Source: Microbacterium flavescens (lineage in GTDB: Bacteria > Actinomycetota > Actinomycetes > Actinomycetales > Microbacteriaceae). Taken from it: 64,000 nt of DNA. The notes below the pieces were generated by a model that saw only the letters and a program-made list of their open reading frames with translations, was not told where the DNA came from and did not search any database. Shown here piece after piece: positions 17,335 to 26,378 of the stretch; within the stretch, counting starts at the first letter, position 1; every line of letters starts with the position of its first letter. Position numbers and translations under genes: made by a program. Location: NCBI RefSeq assembly GCF_018588945.1, contig NZ_JAFIWA010000002.1:372001-436000 (forward strand), written 5' to 3'.

Positions 17335-18435
17335 CTAGACCGCCTGCCGCTGCTCGAGCAGCGGGCACGCGAACGGATCGCGCTCGCCCAGCCCGACGCG
17401 GTTGATGTAGCGCACGACGATCCCGTACGACTGCCACAGTCCCGTCTGCGTGTACGGCACGTCGTGCTCGCGGCAGAAGGCGGCGATCATGCCCGATGCC
17501 GCGCGCAGGTGTGGTCGCGGCATCGACGGGAAGAGGTGGTGCTCGATCTGGTAGTTGAGCCCGCCCATCGCGGTGTCGAGCCACCGGCTGCCCCGCACGT
17601 TGCGGCTCATCAGCACCTGGCGGCGCAGGAAGTCGACCTTCACATCGGCCGGAACCAGCGGCATCCCCTTGTGGTTCGGCGCGAACGCCATGCCCATGTA
17701 CACGCCGAACAGACCGAGCTGCACGCCGAGGAACGCGAACGCGATCCCCGGCGAGAGCACGAGGAACACCAGCGCGAGGTAGCCGACGATCCGCACGGTG
17801 ATGAAGGCGATCTCGACCGGGCGGCGGCGCAGCGGCTCGCGCACGAACACCCGGCGCACGCTCGATGCGTGGAGAGAGAGGCCCTCGAGCAGCAGGATCG
17901 GGAAGAACAGCACGCCCTGGTGCGCGATCAGCCAGCGCAGCGGTCCGGAGCGGCTGGCGCGCCGGCGGTCAGCCTGCTCGGGGGTGAACGAGATGACGGG
18001 CAGCTCGATGTCGGGGTCGCTGCCGACCTTGTTCGGGTTCGCATGGTGACGGGTGTGCTTGTGCTGCCACCAGCCATAGCTCATGCCGACGAGCAGGTTT
18101 CCGATGACGAGGGTCGTCCAGTCATTCCACCGGCCGGAGCGGAAGATCTGCCGGTGAGCGGCGTCGTGGCCGAGCATCGCCACCTGAGTGAGCACGACGG
18201 CGAGAACGGCGGCCGTCACCAGCTGCCACCACGTGTCGCCGATGACGACGAAGAGGACGAGCACGCCGGCGAGCACGAGCGGCGCGGCGATGAGCTTCGT
18301 CCAGTAGTAGCCGTAGCGACGGCGCATGAGCCCACTCGCCGTGACCAGCTGCGACAGCTCGGTGTAGTGATTGGGCGTCTTCGGCGCCGTGGATCGCACG
18401 GTCGACCGGACGGGCCCGGAAGGGGTGATGGTCAT
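17335..18435 (-). CDS. Membrane fatty acid desaturase
   Basis: 366 residues. Integral-membrane di-iron desaturase with the three histidine boxes HDAAH (after MLG), HKHTRHH and QIEHH, and hydrophobic segments between them in the usual order (two spans near residues 55-100, two or three near 185-245). It introduces a double bond into acyl chains of lipids or acyl-CoA and so tunes membrane fluidity. The ATG giving MTITPSGP is preferred to one 11 codons upstream because AGGTG precedes it at the right distance. Single gene, convergent with the zinc-ribbon gene. Confidence 0.92.
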   Translation of the reverse strand: MTITPSGPVRSTVRSTAPKTPNHYTELSQLVTASGLMRRRYGYYWTKLIAAPLVLAGVLVLFVVIGDTWWQLVTAAVLAVVLTQVAMLGHDAAHRQIFRSGRWNDWTTLVIGNLLVGMSYGWWQHKHTRHHANPNKVGSDPDIELPVISFTPEQADRRRASRSGPLRWLIAHQGVLFFPILLLEGLSLHASSVRRVFVREPLRRRPVEIAFITVRIVGYLALVFLVLSPGIAFAFLGVQLGLFGVYMGMAFAPNHKGMPLVPADVKVDFLRRQVLMSRNVRGSRWLDTAMGGLNYQIEHHLFPSMPRPHLRAASGMIAAFCREHDVPYTQTGLWQSYGIVVRYINRVGLGERDPFACPLLEQRQAV

Positions 18436-18598
18436 CTCGAGACACCTGTCATGGGGGAGCGCGCACAAAGCGTGCCCGCAATGACGGGGTCCAGGCCACC
18501 TGTGTCAAGGGTACGTCCGACAGGCCGTAAGCGCATCGGGGTGAACGTCCCCTCCGATCTGCGTCAGCCGCGCGGCTACGTCAGATCGTGGCCCGATC

Positions 18599-18973
18599 TC
18601 AGACCGCCCGTGAAATGACGGGCGTCTGCTGATAGGACGCCAGTCTGATGCCGTGCTCGTGCTGCACATAGACGCTCGCCATCAGCGCCTCGAACGCTGC
18701 GTCGTCGCCCTCTCGAGTGGCGACGCCGCGATACACCAGCACCGCCGAATCAGTGCCGGCCGTCACCAGCCGGGGCTCCTCGATCCGGTAATCACTCCAC
18801 GGGGGAGCGCTCGCCAAGGACGCCGCGACCTCGTCGCGGTTCAGGATCGCGCCGTGGGCGAGCAGCATGACGGCGTCCTCCGTCATGATCTCGCCGTAAA
18901 AGCGATCACCCGTTCCGTCGCACAACGACCGCCAGCCTCGATGCTCCAACTCCACCAGGTCCTCGATGTCCAT
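18599..18973 (-). CDS. SnoaL/NTF2-like (DUF4440-type) small protein
   Basis: 124 residues with the NTF2-fold pattern of small proteins of this class: an N-terminal helix EDLVELEHRGWRSLCDG, then FYGEIMTEDAVMLLAHGAILNRDEVAASLASAPPWSDYRIEEPRLV and a beta-rich C-terminal half (SAVLVYRGVATREG, MASVYVQHEHGIRLASYQQTP). Such proteins are enzymes, binding proteins or immunity-like partners; nothing in the sequence decides. ATG start, single gene, about 160 bases from the divergent neighbour. Confidence 0.7.
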   Translation of the reverse strand: MDIEDLVELEHRGWRSLCDGTGDRFYGEIMTEDAVMLLAHGAILNRDEVAASLASAPPWSDYRIEEPRLVTAGTDSAVLVYRGVATREGDDAAFEALMASVYVQHEHGIRLASYQQTPVISRAV

Positions 18974-19128
18974 GGGGCAACGCTATGAACCGCGCAGGGC
19001 AGAAGCGATTCCCTTGACAGCCGGCGGGTGAAAACCCGTGCCTACCGCGCTCAAAGACTCGGGAGCAGAATGGGGCAGACGATGGTCGAGCGGATGCTCC
19101 GTTCGACGGGCGGCGGGAGAGGCATCCG

Positions 19129-19557
19129 ATGATCGATCACTGGTCCGGCAGCGGTATGCCCGACGATCCGTGGCGGCTGAAGACGCCGCCGCTGACGTCG
19201 GACTACACGATCCACCGCGATGACGAAGCGGATCCACCGCTGCTGATCTGCCAGGTCGGATCGACGAAGCTCACCTACCTGTCACGCGCGGTCGACGATC
19301 TGCACGAGATGCTCATCGCACACGACGACTGGATGCCGCTCGGCGCCGCGGACGAGCAGAAGGAGCCGGCGCCCGGCACCGTCGAGGCATGGGGGCGGTC
19401 GCCCGACAATCTCGTCGGCGGCTGGTACGGGCAGCGCAAGGGCTACCGCGGGCGCTTTGCGATGTACCTGCCGCCGCTGCTCGAGGCGCTCGGCCTGGTC
19501 GAACTGGAGCACAACGCGCGCAACAACCGCGTGCGGGCCATCGTCCAGCCGGGGTAA
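19129..19557 (+). CDS. Conserved hypothetical protein
   Basis: 142 residues, ATG start, acidic and soluble. The N-terminal part contains SGMPDDPWRLKTPPLTSDYTIHRDDEADPPLLICQVGSTKLTYLSRAVDDL and the C-terminal part GWYGQRKGYRGRFAMYLPPLLEALGLVELEHNARNNRVRAI, which looks like a small winged-helix-like or DNA-binding end. I recall similar short actinobacterial proteins near DUF6855 but cannot confirm the family. No operon partner; the next gene starts about 100 bases downstream. Confidence 0.6.
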   Translation: MIDHWSGSGMPDDPWRLKTPPLTSDYTIHRDDEADPPLLICQVGSTKLTYLSRAVDDLHEMLIAHDDWMPLGAADEQKEPAPGTVEAWGRSPDNLVGGWYGQRKGYRGRFAMYLPPLLEALGLVELEHNARNNRVRAIVQPG

Positions 19558-19653
19558 GCGGGAGGATCGTCGCGTTCCGGCAGCCATATCGCTCGGAACG
19601 CGATCGCGCTATGCTCCGGTCGAACATCTCTTGTCTGGGGATCGGGGTGTGAC

Positions 19654-20355
19654 ATGCCGGAGTTCGCCAATGGCCGGATTCCCGAGTCGAAACTCGTCTC
19701 GCTGGGTCGCGGGCGCAACGGAGACGGCGCGTGGAAGCATCTCGCGCCGCCCGGCACCGCCGCGCGGTGGAACTGGATGGTCGCGACCGGCCGTGCCAAG
19801 TACGGGGTCACGCTGCGGATCACCCCGGGCTGGAATCTCTTCCGCCCGTTCGACGTGCAGGTGCTCTATCGCGAACGTCTGGGGATCATGGCTGCCATGC
19901 CGGGGTTCTCCTCGCACGGGGGCATCTTCGGCGGGCGCGACTGCCAGGCGATCGATGTACAGAACTGGGGCGACCTCGCCCCGGGCAACGCCAACCTCGC
20001 CTGGGCGAGGTTCGTCGCACTGTGCCGCCTCGCCGGATTCCGTGTCGACTTCGTCAAGCCGCGTGAGACCTGGCACGTCGGCGACTTCGATCCCTGGAAG
20101 GTTCCGGCTGCGGCAGCGGCCTTCCGCGTCAATCCCATCACTGTCCACGACCAGGAGGACGACATGCCGATCATCGTCGTTGAACGAGCCGACTCCAAGC
20201 TGGCGAAGGGGCTGTTCGACCCGACCACGGGGAAGCTCCGTCGCGAGATCTCGAAGTCGGAGAACAACCTGTACCGGGCGGCGCAGAAGGCCAACCCGGG
20301 TTCGGTCATCTACGCCACCGTGAGCGACAAGGACTACGCGATCCTTCGCGGGTAG
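19654..20355 (+). CDS. M15-type peptidase (phage endolysin-like)
   Basis: 233 residues. The catalytic pattern of M15 peptidases/VanY-type lysins is present: SSHGGIFGGRDCQAIDVQNWG carries the first His and the Asp of the zinc site, and RETWHVGDF is the ExWH motif. Substrates would be peptidoglycan stem peptides. From residue 171 (an internal Met after a DQEDD linker) the protein becomes a short segment ending in KSENNLYRAAQKANPGSVIYATVSDKDYAILRG, which looks like a separate small phage protein fused on. No signal peptide and no other phage genes nearby, so this is probably a prophage remnant or a domesticated lysin. Confidence 0.7.
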   Translation: MPEFANGRIPESKLVSLGRGRNGDGAWKHLAPPGTAARWNWMVATGRAKYGVTLRITPGWNLFRPFDVQVLYRERLGIMAAMPGFSSHGGIFGGRDCQAIDVQNWGDLAPGNANLAWARFVALCRLAGFRVDFVKPRETWHVGDFDPWKVPAAAAAFRVNPITVHDQEDDMPIIVVERADSKLAKGLFDPTTGKLRREISKSENNLYRAAQKANPGSVIYATVSDKDYAILRG

Positions 20356-20381
20356 CCGTCTTCGCTCTCGGGCGAACCGGG

Positions 20382-20552
20382 TCAGTCCTGCGCGTGACGC
20401 AGCGCCCGGTGGGTGAAGTAGCCGACCTCGCCGCTCTCGTCCTCGACGCCGTAGATCCACTTGCCGGAAGGGGTGGCTCCGACGTCGATGATGATGCCCC
20501 GTGTGCGCGGGGTGACGACGTCGTCGCCGGGCTTGAAGGCCGTCTCGGTCAT
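20382..20552 (-). CDS. Small SH3/KOW-like hypothetical protein
   Basis: 56 residues from the ATG giving MTETAFKPGDDVVTPRTRGIIIDVGATPSGKWIYGVEDESGEVGYFTHRALRHAQD-like sequence. The motif order (FKPGDDVVTP, then GIIIDVG, then a beta-rich end) is that of a small SH3-like barrel. The frame is open upstream, but the short form has a better N-terminus. Function unknown. Convergent with the lysin-like gene. Confidence 0.55.
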   Translation of the reverse strand: MTETAFKPGDDVVTPRTRGIIIDVGATPSGKWIYGVEDESGEVGYFTHRALRHAQD

Positions 20553-20733
20553 GCGATCGATGCTACGAGCGCCGGTCGGGCGATCGCCTCCTCCGTGAGG
20601 GGGAATTCCGGCCGCCGCAGCCGGATCGGTTCGACGTCGGATGCTCCGCGCCCACGCATTCTCATCCTCGAGTCGCACGCGGATACACCGCCCGGCCGAC
20701 GACCGGACGGGGCCGGTTCGCGAGGCTGGAGTC

Positions 20734-21198
20734 ATGCCTGCATCCCGTACCTCCGCCCGTCTTGCCGCCCTCGCCCTCGTCGCCGCCGCAGCCGTCGCCG
20801 TCCCCGGCTGCGCGGTCGTCGACGAGCTCGTCTACAAGCAGCGCTCGTCGAGCTTCGACGCCCTGGCCGACGCTCCCGACGCCTCCGTCGCGCATGCCGC
20901 GTGGGTGCCCGCTGACGCGACCGACATCCAGATCGTTGAATCGACGAACGCGGATGCCGGCAACGCGACCCTGCTGCTGACGAGCTCCGCGCCACTGGAT
21001 CCCGACCTGTGCGTGGAGGTCGACCGGCAGTCCGCGCCGAGCTATGCGATCGACGGCGCGCCGGAGATCTACGGCGAGAACGGCGCCGCGACCGTCTTCG
21101 CGTGCGGCGCGTGGAGCGTCGTCGCCTCCGACGACGGCTGGTTCGGCTGGACGCCCAACCACCCCGACGAGCACGCGCGGTCACCCGCGGCGCCCTGA
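20734..21198 (+). CDS. Putative lipoprotein, unknown function
   Basis: 154 residues from the ATG giving MPASRTSARLAALALVAAAAVAVPGC. The signal peptide ends in lipobox VPGC with cysteine about residue 26. The mature part is acidic, with two Cys residues likely to form a disulfide (DLCVEVD, FACGAW), and ends DDGWFGWTPNHPDEHARSPAAP. No domain recognised. An open frame begins upstream, but the signal peptide fixes the start. Confidence 0.7.
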   Translation: MPASRTSARLAALALVAAAAVAVPGCAVVDELVYKQRSSSFDALADAPDASVAHAAWVPADATDIQIVESTNADAGNATLLLTSSAPLDPDLCVEVDRQSAPSYAIDGAPEIYGENGAATVFACGAWSVVASDDGWFGWTPNHPDEHARSPAAP

Positions 21199-21278
21199 CG
21201 AGCGCTCCGGATGTCGCGCGGCGAGGGCGCCACGCCGATCGAGTCGGAACGCTCGCAGCGCGTGCTCTGCTGCTCGAA

Positions 21279-21325
21279 TCGCGCACTTTGCGTATTCGGT
21301 CCTCGAGAACAGGCAAAGTGCGCGA
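21279..21325. repeat. Large inverted repeat (13-bp arms)
   Basis: TCGCGCACTTTGC at 21279-21291 and its exact complement at 21313-21325, separated by 21 bases. After one mismatch the pairing continues outward (TCGA on each side). It lies between the lipoprotein gene and the convergent decarboxylase gene and may be a bidirectional terminator or a dispersed intergenic palindrome. Confidence 0.75.
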
Positions 21326-21370
21326 CTCGAGTCGATCGAGTCCGCGTGTATCGAGATCCGAGGTTGCGGG

Positions 21371-21469
21371 GGTCTCGATACGGCGCTGTGCGCCTACTCG
21401 ACCGGCGGGGGACGGCGCTGCGCGCCTACTCAATCGGCGGCTGACGGACCGGCCGCTTACTCGACCGGC
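21371..21469. repeat. Second dispersed repeat family (GGTCTCGATACG...CTACTCGACC), three copies
   Basis: A full copy GGTCTCGATACGGCG...CGCCTACTCGACC occupies 21371-21403, followed by a partial copy (about 21412-21436) and a further one at about 21450-21469. By recollection this element type is widespread between genes in Microbacteriaceae. The last copy runs into the decarboxylase gene and supplies its stop codon and last residues. Confidence 0.65.
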
Positions 21470-22956
21470 GAGGGCTCGGTGACCACCTGCACGGTGGCGA
21501 GCGTCGGATCAGCCGCGTACGCGATGCGTCCGCCGTCGGCACGCGTGGCGCGCAGGGCGTCGAGCGCCTCGGCCGTCACGATCTCGCCGGGCGCCAGCAC
21601 TGGCACACCCGGCGGGTAGGGGGCGATGAGTTCGGCGCAGATGCGGCCGGTAGCGGCATCCGCTCGCACTGTCTCGTGCGGGGCGAAGAACGCGTCGCGG
21701 GGCGGGATGGCCGTCTCGGCGCGCACGCTCCACGCGGCAGACGCGGTGATCCGTCGGGGCTCGCCGCGGTGACGCTCGATCGCGGCGGTCAGCGTCTCTA
21801 CCAGCCGCGCGACGGTCGTCTCGTCGTCGGCGAGCGTGATGATCGGCACGAGCACGTCGCGGTCGGCCATCTCGAGCGTCATGCCCTCGGCGAGCAGGTC
21901 GGACTCGATGGCGTGCCCGTGCGCGCCCGTGCCCGCGAGCAGCACGACGAGCTTCGCGGGATCGACCGCAAGCGGTCCGTCCGGGTGAGTCGCGGGCCGA
22001 TCGACCAGCACCTCGACGCCGTCGATGGCCGACAAAGCTGCACGCGCGACGGCGACGAGCTCGACGAGCCGGCCGATGAGCTCGGCGCCGTCGCGCTGCA
22101 GCAGCGCACGCGAGGCGTCGGCGCTGGCGAGGATCGCGCCTGCGGCGCTGGTGGTGGCGGATGCCTCGAACCCGCGTTCCAGTCGGTCGGGGTCGAGCAG
22201 CCCGCCCGAGCGCGTGGTGCGGGCGAGCAGGAGGGCGGATTGGCTCCAGGCGGGGAGGGTCTTGTGCGCGCTCGTGATGAGCGCGTCGGCGCCGCGGCCG
22301 AGGGCGTGATCGGGCACGCTCGGCGAGAAGCCGAAGTACGCGGCCCACGCGGCGTCGATGACGAGCGGCACGCCGGCGGCGTGCGCGGCGTCGGCGAGGC
22401 CGGCGATGTCGGACATCGTGCCGACGTACGAGGGGTCGCCGACGAGCACGCCGCACGCGTCGGGGTTCGCGGCGAGGGCCGCCTCGACGGCGGCGACCGG
22501 CACCGACCCGGGCAGGCCGGTGGCCGCGTCGATCGACGGGTGGACCCACACCGGCCGCAGCCCGGCGAGCACGAGCCCCAGCAGCACCGAGCGGTGCAGC
22601 GTGCGCGAGACGATCACGCTCTGACCGGGCCGCCCGAGCGCGAGCACCGACGCCTGATTCGCGTGCGTCGAGCCGCCGACCGAGAGGCGGCACCAGTCCG
22701 CGCCCCACGCCTCGGCCGCGCGGGCCTCGGCGGTCGCGAGCAGGGCGTGGTCCTGCTTCATCGTGTCGAGTCCGGCGAGCATCGGCACATCGCCGGCGAT
22801 CACATCTCCGACGAGGTCGCGATGGTGCTTGTGCCCCGGGATGCTGAACGGCATCGTGCGCCCGTCGCGCACGTCGGCCATGAACCGCAGCCAGGCCTCG
22901 AACAGCGGCGCGTCGGCGGCGTAGCCGCGAGGGTCGCGCGGGTCGGTCGGGGTCAT
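21457..22956 (-). CDS. PLP-dependent Orn/Lys/Arg-type decarboxylase
   Basis: 499 residues. Fold-type I amino acid decarboxylase group (Orn/Lys/Arg decarboxylase, major domain), in the short actinobacterial/Bacillus-like form without the N-terminal wing domain. Key features are FSIPGHKHHRDLV near the start, CRLSVGGSTHANQASVLAL, and the Schiff-base lysine in SAHKTLPAWSQSALLL after VIDAAWAAYFGF. The C-terminal domain includes ELIAPYPPGVPVLAPGEIV, standard for the group. It probably makes a diamine or agmatine; the exact substrate is undetermined. ATG start overlapping the M20 peptidase stop by four bases (ATGA), so the two are co-translated. Confidence 0.9.
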   Translation of the reverse strand: MTPTDPRDPRGYAADAPLFEAWLRFMADVRDGRTMPFSIPGHKHHRDLVGDVIAGDVPMLAGLDTMKQDHALLATAEARAAEAWGADWCRLSVGGSTHANQASVLALGRPGQSVIVSRTLHRSVLLGLVLAGLRPVWVHPSIDAATGLPGSVPVAAVEAALAANPDACGVLVGDPSYVGTMSDIAGLADAAHAAGVPLVIDAAWAAYFGFSPSVPDHALGRGADALITSAHKTLPAWSQSALLLARTTRSGGLLDPDRLERGFEASATTSAAGAILASADASRALLQRDGAELIGRLVELVAVARAALSAIDGVEVLVDRPATHPDGPLAVDPAKLVVLLAGTGAHGHAIESDLLAEGMTLEMADRDVLVPIITLADDETTVARLVETLTAAIERHRGEPRRITASAAWSVRAETAIPPRDAFFAPHETVRADAATGRICAELIAPYPPGVPVLAPGEIVTAEALDALRATRADGGRIAYAADPTLATVQVVTEPSPVE

Positions 22957-24146
22957 GCGCGTGCCTCCAGGAATCGGCCGACGGCGTCGGTGACCGCGAT
23001 CGCGTAACGCTCGACCTGCGCCACCTCGACCCACTCGTCGACCGCGTGCAGCCCGCCGCCCGCGGGTCCGCACACCACCGTCGGCACGCCCGCGGCCTGC
23101 CAGAGCGCCGACTCCATCCAGTACGGCTCGCCCACTGCGTCGGGCCGCCGAGACCCGGCGGCGACGAGCGCCTCGCCGAGGAGCGTCGTGAACTCGGCGG
23201 CGCTGCCCGCGGCATCCGCTTCCCATGCTTCGCGCGCATGCGTGAGCGTGACCTCGGCGGTCAGGCCGGGCGTGCGGGCGGTGACCGTGTCGACCAGGGC
23301 GCGCACCTCTTCCAACGCGTCGGCGGCGGCTTCGCCCGGAACCGTCCGGCGCTCGACGGTGACGGAAGCGGTCGCGGCGACGGTGAATGGAGCCGACCCC
23401 GCCCGCACGACCGTGGCCATGAGCGAGCCGTGGGGGAGGAGCGGATGCCGCGACCGCTGCCGCAGGTCCTCATCGGCCTGCGCGATCGAGGCCAGCAGCT
23501 CGCCCGTCGCCCGCGCAGCATCGACGCCTTCGTCGGGCTGCGACGAGTGCGCCGCCTTGCCGCGGAGGCTGACCTCGACGACCGAGTAGCCGCGGTGCGC
23601 GGCGGCGAAGTCGAGCCAGGTCGGTTCGCCGATGAGGCAGAGGTCCATGCGCACGCCGCGCGCGGCGAGGTGCTGCAGCACGGTCTCGGCTCCGACGCTC
23701 GCGTCCTCCTCGTCGGCGACGAGGGCGACGATCACGGTGCCGGGTGCGTCGAGTTCGGCCAGTCGTTCGGCGGCGACCACCAGCCCGGCGAGCCCGCCCT
23801 TCATGTCGCTGGCGCCGCGTCCGGTGAGGCGGCCGTCGTCGATGCGCGGAGCGAAGGGCTGCGGCATCCCCTCCACTCCCACGGTGTCGAGGTGGCCGTT
23901 GAGCACGATCGTGCGGCCGGAGCGCGAGCCGGTGTGCTGCGCGAGCACGCTGACCCGGCGCGCGTCGGACGGCGCGGGGAACAGCTCGACGGTGTAGCCG
24001 GCACCCTCGAGCCGCTCGGCGAGGACGGACGCGATGTGCGCTTCGCCCTCGGCCGAGGGCACGAGGCTGGGGTTCACGCTGTCGATCGCGATGAGCGTGG
24101 TCGCGAGGTCGACGGCAGCCGCGCCGAGATCGGAGGGTGAGGGCAC
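22953..24146 (-). CDS. M20 family metallopeptidase/deacylase (ArgE/DapE-like)
   Basis: 397 residues from a GTG start (VPSPSDLGAAAVDLATTLIAIDSVNPSL). Di-zinc amidohydrolase of the ArgE/DapE/CPG2 group: NGHLDTVG contributes the first metal His and Asp, GRGASDMKGGLAG the bridging Asp, and VADEEDASVGAETVL the catalytic Glu-Glu pair. The dimerisation domain contains the conserved HSSQP. It could release an amino acid from an N-acyl or peptide precursor for the decarboxylase encoded next in the same transcript; the coupled arrangement supports a shared pathway, but the substrate is not known. Confidence 0.9.
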   Translation of the reverse strand: MPSPSDLGAAAVDLATTLIAIDSVNPSLVPSAEGEAHIASVLAERLEGAGYTVELFPAPSDARRVSVLAQHTGSRSGRTIVLNGHLDTVGVEGMPQPFAPRIDDGRLTGRGASDMKGGLAGLVVAAERLAELDAPGTVIVALVADEEDASVGAETVLQHLAARGVRMDLCLIGEPTWLDFAAAHRGYSVVEVSLRGKAAHSSQPDEGVDAARATGELLASIAQADEDLRQRSRHPLLPHGSLMATVVRAGSAPFTVAATASVTVERRTVPGEAAADALEEVRALVDTVTARTPGLTAEVTLTHAREAWEADAAGSAAEFTTLLGEALVAAGSRRPDAVGEPYWMESALWQAAGVPTVVCGPAGGGLHAVDEWVEVAQVERYAIAVTDAVGRFLEARA

Positions 24147-24181
24147 GGCTCCGACGATAGCGCGGGGTCGGGACCCGGCTG

Positions 24182-26317
24182 TCAGCGCCCCAGCAGGGTG
24201 TCGGGCCGGAGGTCGAGCCGGCGCAGCAGCTGGGCGTTGAGCGCGACCACGATGGTCGAGAGCGACATGAGGATCGCCCCGACCGACATGGGCAGCACGA
24301 AGCCGATGGGGGCGAGGATGCCCGCGGCGAGGGGGACCGAGATGAGGTTGTAGCCGGCGGCCCACCAGAGGTTCTGCTTCATCTTGCGGTAGCTCGCGCG
24401 CGACAGCTCGATCACCGAGAGCACCGAGCGGGGGTCGTCGCTGGCGAGGATCACGCCGGCCGAGGCGATGGCGACGTCGGTTCCGGCGCCGATCGCGATG
24501 CCGACGTCGGCCTGCGCGAGCGCCGGGGCGTCGTTGACGCCGTCGCCGACCATCGCGACCTTGCGTCCCTCGTGCTGCAGCTGCCCGACCTTCGACGCCT
24601 TGTCTTCAGGGCGCACGCCGGCGAAGTAGCGGTCGATGCCCAGCTCGGCGGCGACCGACGCCGCGACGGCTTCGGCATCGCCGGTGATCATGACGACCTC
24701 CACGCCGCGGTCCTGCAGCGCGCTGACCGCCTGCCGCGACTCGGGCCGGATCTCGTCGGCCAGCCGCAGGGCGCCCGCCACCTCGCCGTCGACGAGCACG
24801 TGCAGGATGATCGCGCCCTCGTTGCGCCAGTGCTCTGCGATCGAGAGCTCGGCCGTGCCGGTCTCGTCGAGCAGGTGCGGACCGCCGACCTGCACGCGGT
24901 GGCCGTCGACCTGGGCCGAGACGCCGACCGCAGGGGCCGACGAGAAGTCGGTCGCGCGCGGGATGGTGAGGTTCTGGTGCTGCGCGGCGGTGACGATGGC
25001 GCGGGCGAGTGGATGCTCCGAATCGGCCTCCGCCGCGGCGGCCAGCGCCAGCACGCGGTCGGCGTCGTGACCGGTGGCGGGCTCGATCGCCGTGACGGCC
25101 GGAGCGCCCTTCGTGAGCGTGCCGGTCTTGTCGAAGAGCACAGAGTCGACGGTGCGCATGCTCTCGAGGGCGAGGCGGTCCTTGATGAGCACGCCGCTGC
25201 GGGCCGCGCGCTCGGTCGCGATCGACACGACGAGCGGGATCGCAAGGCCCAGCGCGTGGGGGCACGCGATGACGAGCACGGTGATCGTGCGGATCACGGC
25301 CTCGTCGGGGAACCCGATCAGCGACCAGACGATCGCGGTGATCGCGGCCGCGCCGAGCGCGAACCAGAACAGCCAGCCCGCGGCGCGGTCGGCCAGGCGC
25401 TGCGCACGCGACGACGAGTTCTGCGCCTCGGTGACCAGGCGACGGATGCCGGCCAGCGCCGTGTCCTCTCCGACCGCGGTGATGCGCACGCGAAGCCCGG
25501 AATCGGTCGCGACGGTGCCGGCGACGACCGGGTCGCCGGCACCGCGGCGGACGGGCCGGGACTCTCCGGTGATCATGGACTCGTCCATGCTCGCGGTGCC
25601 CTGCACGACCGTGCCGTCGGCGGGCACGCGTCCGCCGGGGCGCACGACGACGACGTCGCCGAGCTGCAGGTCGGCCGGCGCGATCGTGACCGTGGAGTCG
25701 CCGTCGACCTTCTCGGCCTCGTCGGGCAGCAGCGCCGCGAGCGAGTCGAGCGCGTTGGTGGTCTGCGCGAGCGAGCGCATCTCGATCCAGTGACCGAGCA
25801 GCATGATGACGATGAGCAGCGCGAGCTCCCACCAAAAGTCGAGCTCGGGGTGCAGCATCCCGAGACTCGCTCCCCACGACGCGACGAACGCGACGGTGAT
25901 CGCGAGCCCGATCAGCAGCATCATGCCGGGCTTGCGCGCGCGCAGTTCGCTGACCGCGCCGGTGAGGAAGGGCGCGCCGCCCCAGACGTACATGACCGTG
26001 CCGAGCGCGGGGGAGACCCACGCGACCCAGGCTGCGTCGGGCAGCGAGTAGCCGAGGATCATCGCGAACATCGGCGAGAACGCGACGACCGGGACGGCGA
26101 GGAGGAGGTTCCACCAGAAGAGGGTGCGGAAGCGGGTGACGTGGGAGGTGTGGCCGGCGTGGCCGGAGTGGTCTTGGTGGGTGCCGTGGCCGGCGTGGGC
26201 GCCATGGTCGGCGTGTGCCTGGCGGGATTCAGGGGTGGAGGCGTCGATGGTCGACGCAGTGGGGTGGTGGTCGTGCTCGTGCGGCGTGTGGTGCGTGTGG
26301 GTGTCGTGCTCGTCCAT
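24182..26317 (-). CDS. Heavy-metal P-type ATPase, CopB (P1B-3) type
   Basis: 711 residues. Cu-exporting P-type ATPase. The N-terminus (about residues 1-58) is extremely His-rich with no CxxC heavy-metal domain, and the transmembrane metal site is CPH (VIACPHALG), both hallmarks of CopB rather than CopA. The TGES-like TGESRPV, phosphorylation motif DKTGTLTKG, HP motif SEHPLA and hinge GDGVNDAPALAQADVGIAIG are intact. About eight membrane spans are visible. It exports copper (perhaps also silver) to relieve metal stress. A CsoR-like operator lies 46 bases upstream of the start. Confidence 0.93.
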   Translation of the reverse strand: MDEHDTHTHHTPHEHDHHPTASTIDASTPESRQAHADHGAHAGHGTHQDHSGHAGHTSHVTRFRTLFWWNLLLAVPVVAFSPMFAMILGYSLPDAAWVAWVSPALGTVMYVWGGAPFLTGAVSELRARKPGMMLLIGLAITVAFVASWGASLGMLHPELDFWWELALLIVIMLLGHWIEMRSLAQTTNALDSLAALLPDEAEKVDGDSTVTIAPADLQLGDVVVVRPGGRVPADGTVVQGTASMDESMITGESRPVRRGAGDPVVAGTVATDSGLRVRITAVGEDTALAGIRRLVTEAQNSSSRAQRLADRAAGWLFWFALGAAAITAIVWSLIGFPDEAVIRTITVLVIACPHALGLAIPLVVSIATERAARSGVLIKDRLALESMRTVDSVLFDKTGTLTKGAPAVTAIEPATGHDADRVLALAAAAEADSEHPLARAIVTAAQHQNLTIPRATDFSSAPAVGVSAQVDGHRVQVGGPHLLDETGTAELSIAEHWRNEGAIILHVLVDGEVAGALRLADEIRPESRQAVSALQDRGVEVVMITGDAEAVAASVAAELGIDRYFAGVRPEDKASKVGQLQHEGRKVAMVGDGVNDAPALAQADVGIAIGAGTDVAIASAGVILASDDPRSVLSVIELSRASYRKMKQNLWWAAGYNLISVPLAAGILAPIGFVLPMSVGAILMSLSTIVVALNAQLLRRLDLRPDTLLGR

Positions 26318-26363
26318 GCGGCTCTCCTCGGTGAGGCTGGCGTGATGCAGTCGACAACGTGGG

Positions 26364-26378
26364 TACCCCCCTAGGGTA
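26364..26378. promoter_or_regulatory. CsoR-like copper operator
   Basis: TACCCCCCTAGGGTA, with its flanks (GTACCC...GGGTAT), matches the inverted-repeat CsoR site (TACCC-N-GGGTA with a G/C-rich centre). Its place directly upstream of the CopB-type ATPase gene supports copper-relieved repression. No csoR gene lies in the window. Confidence 0.7.
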
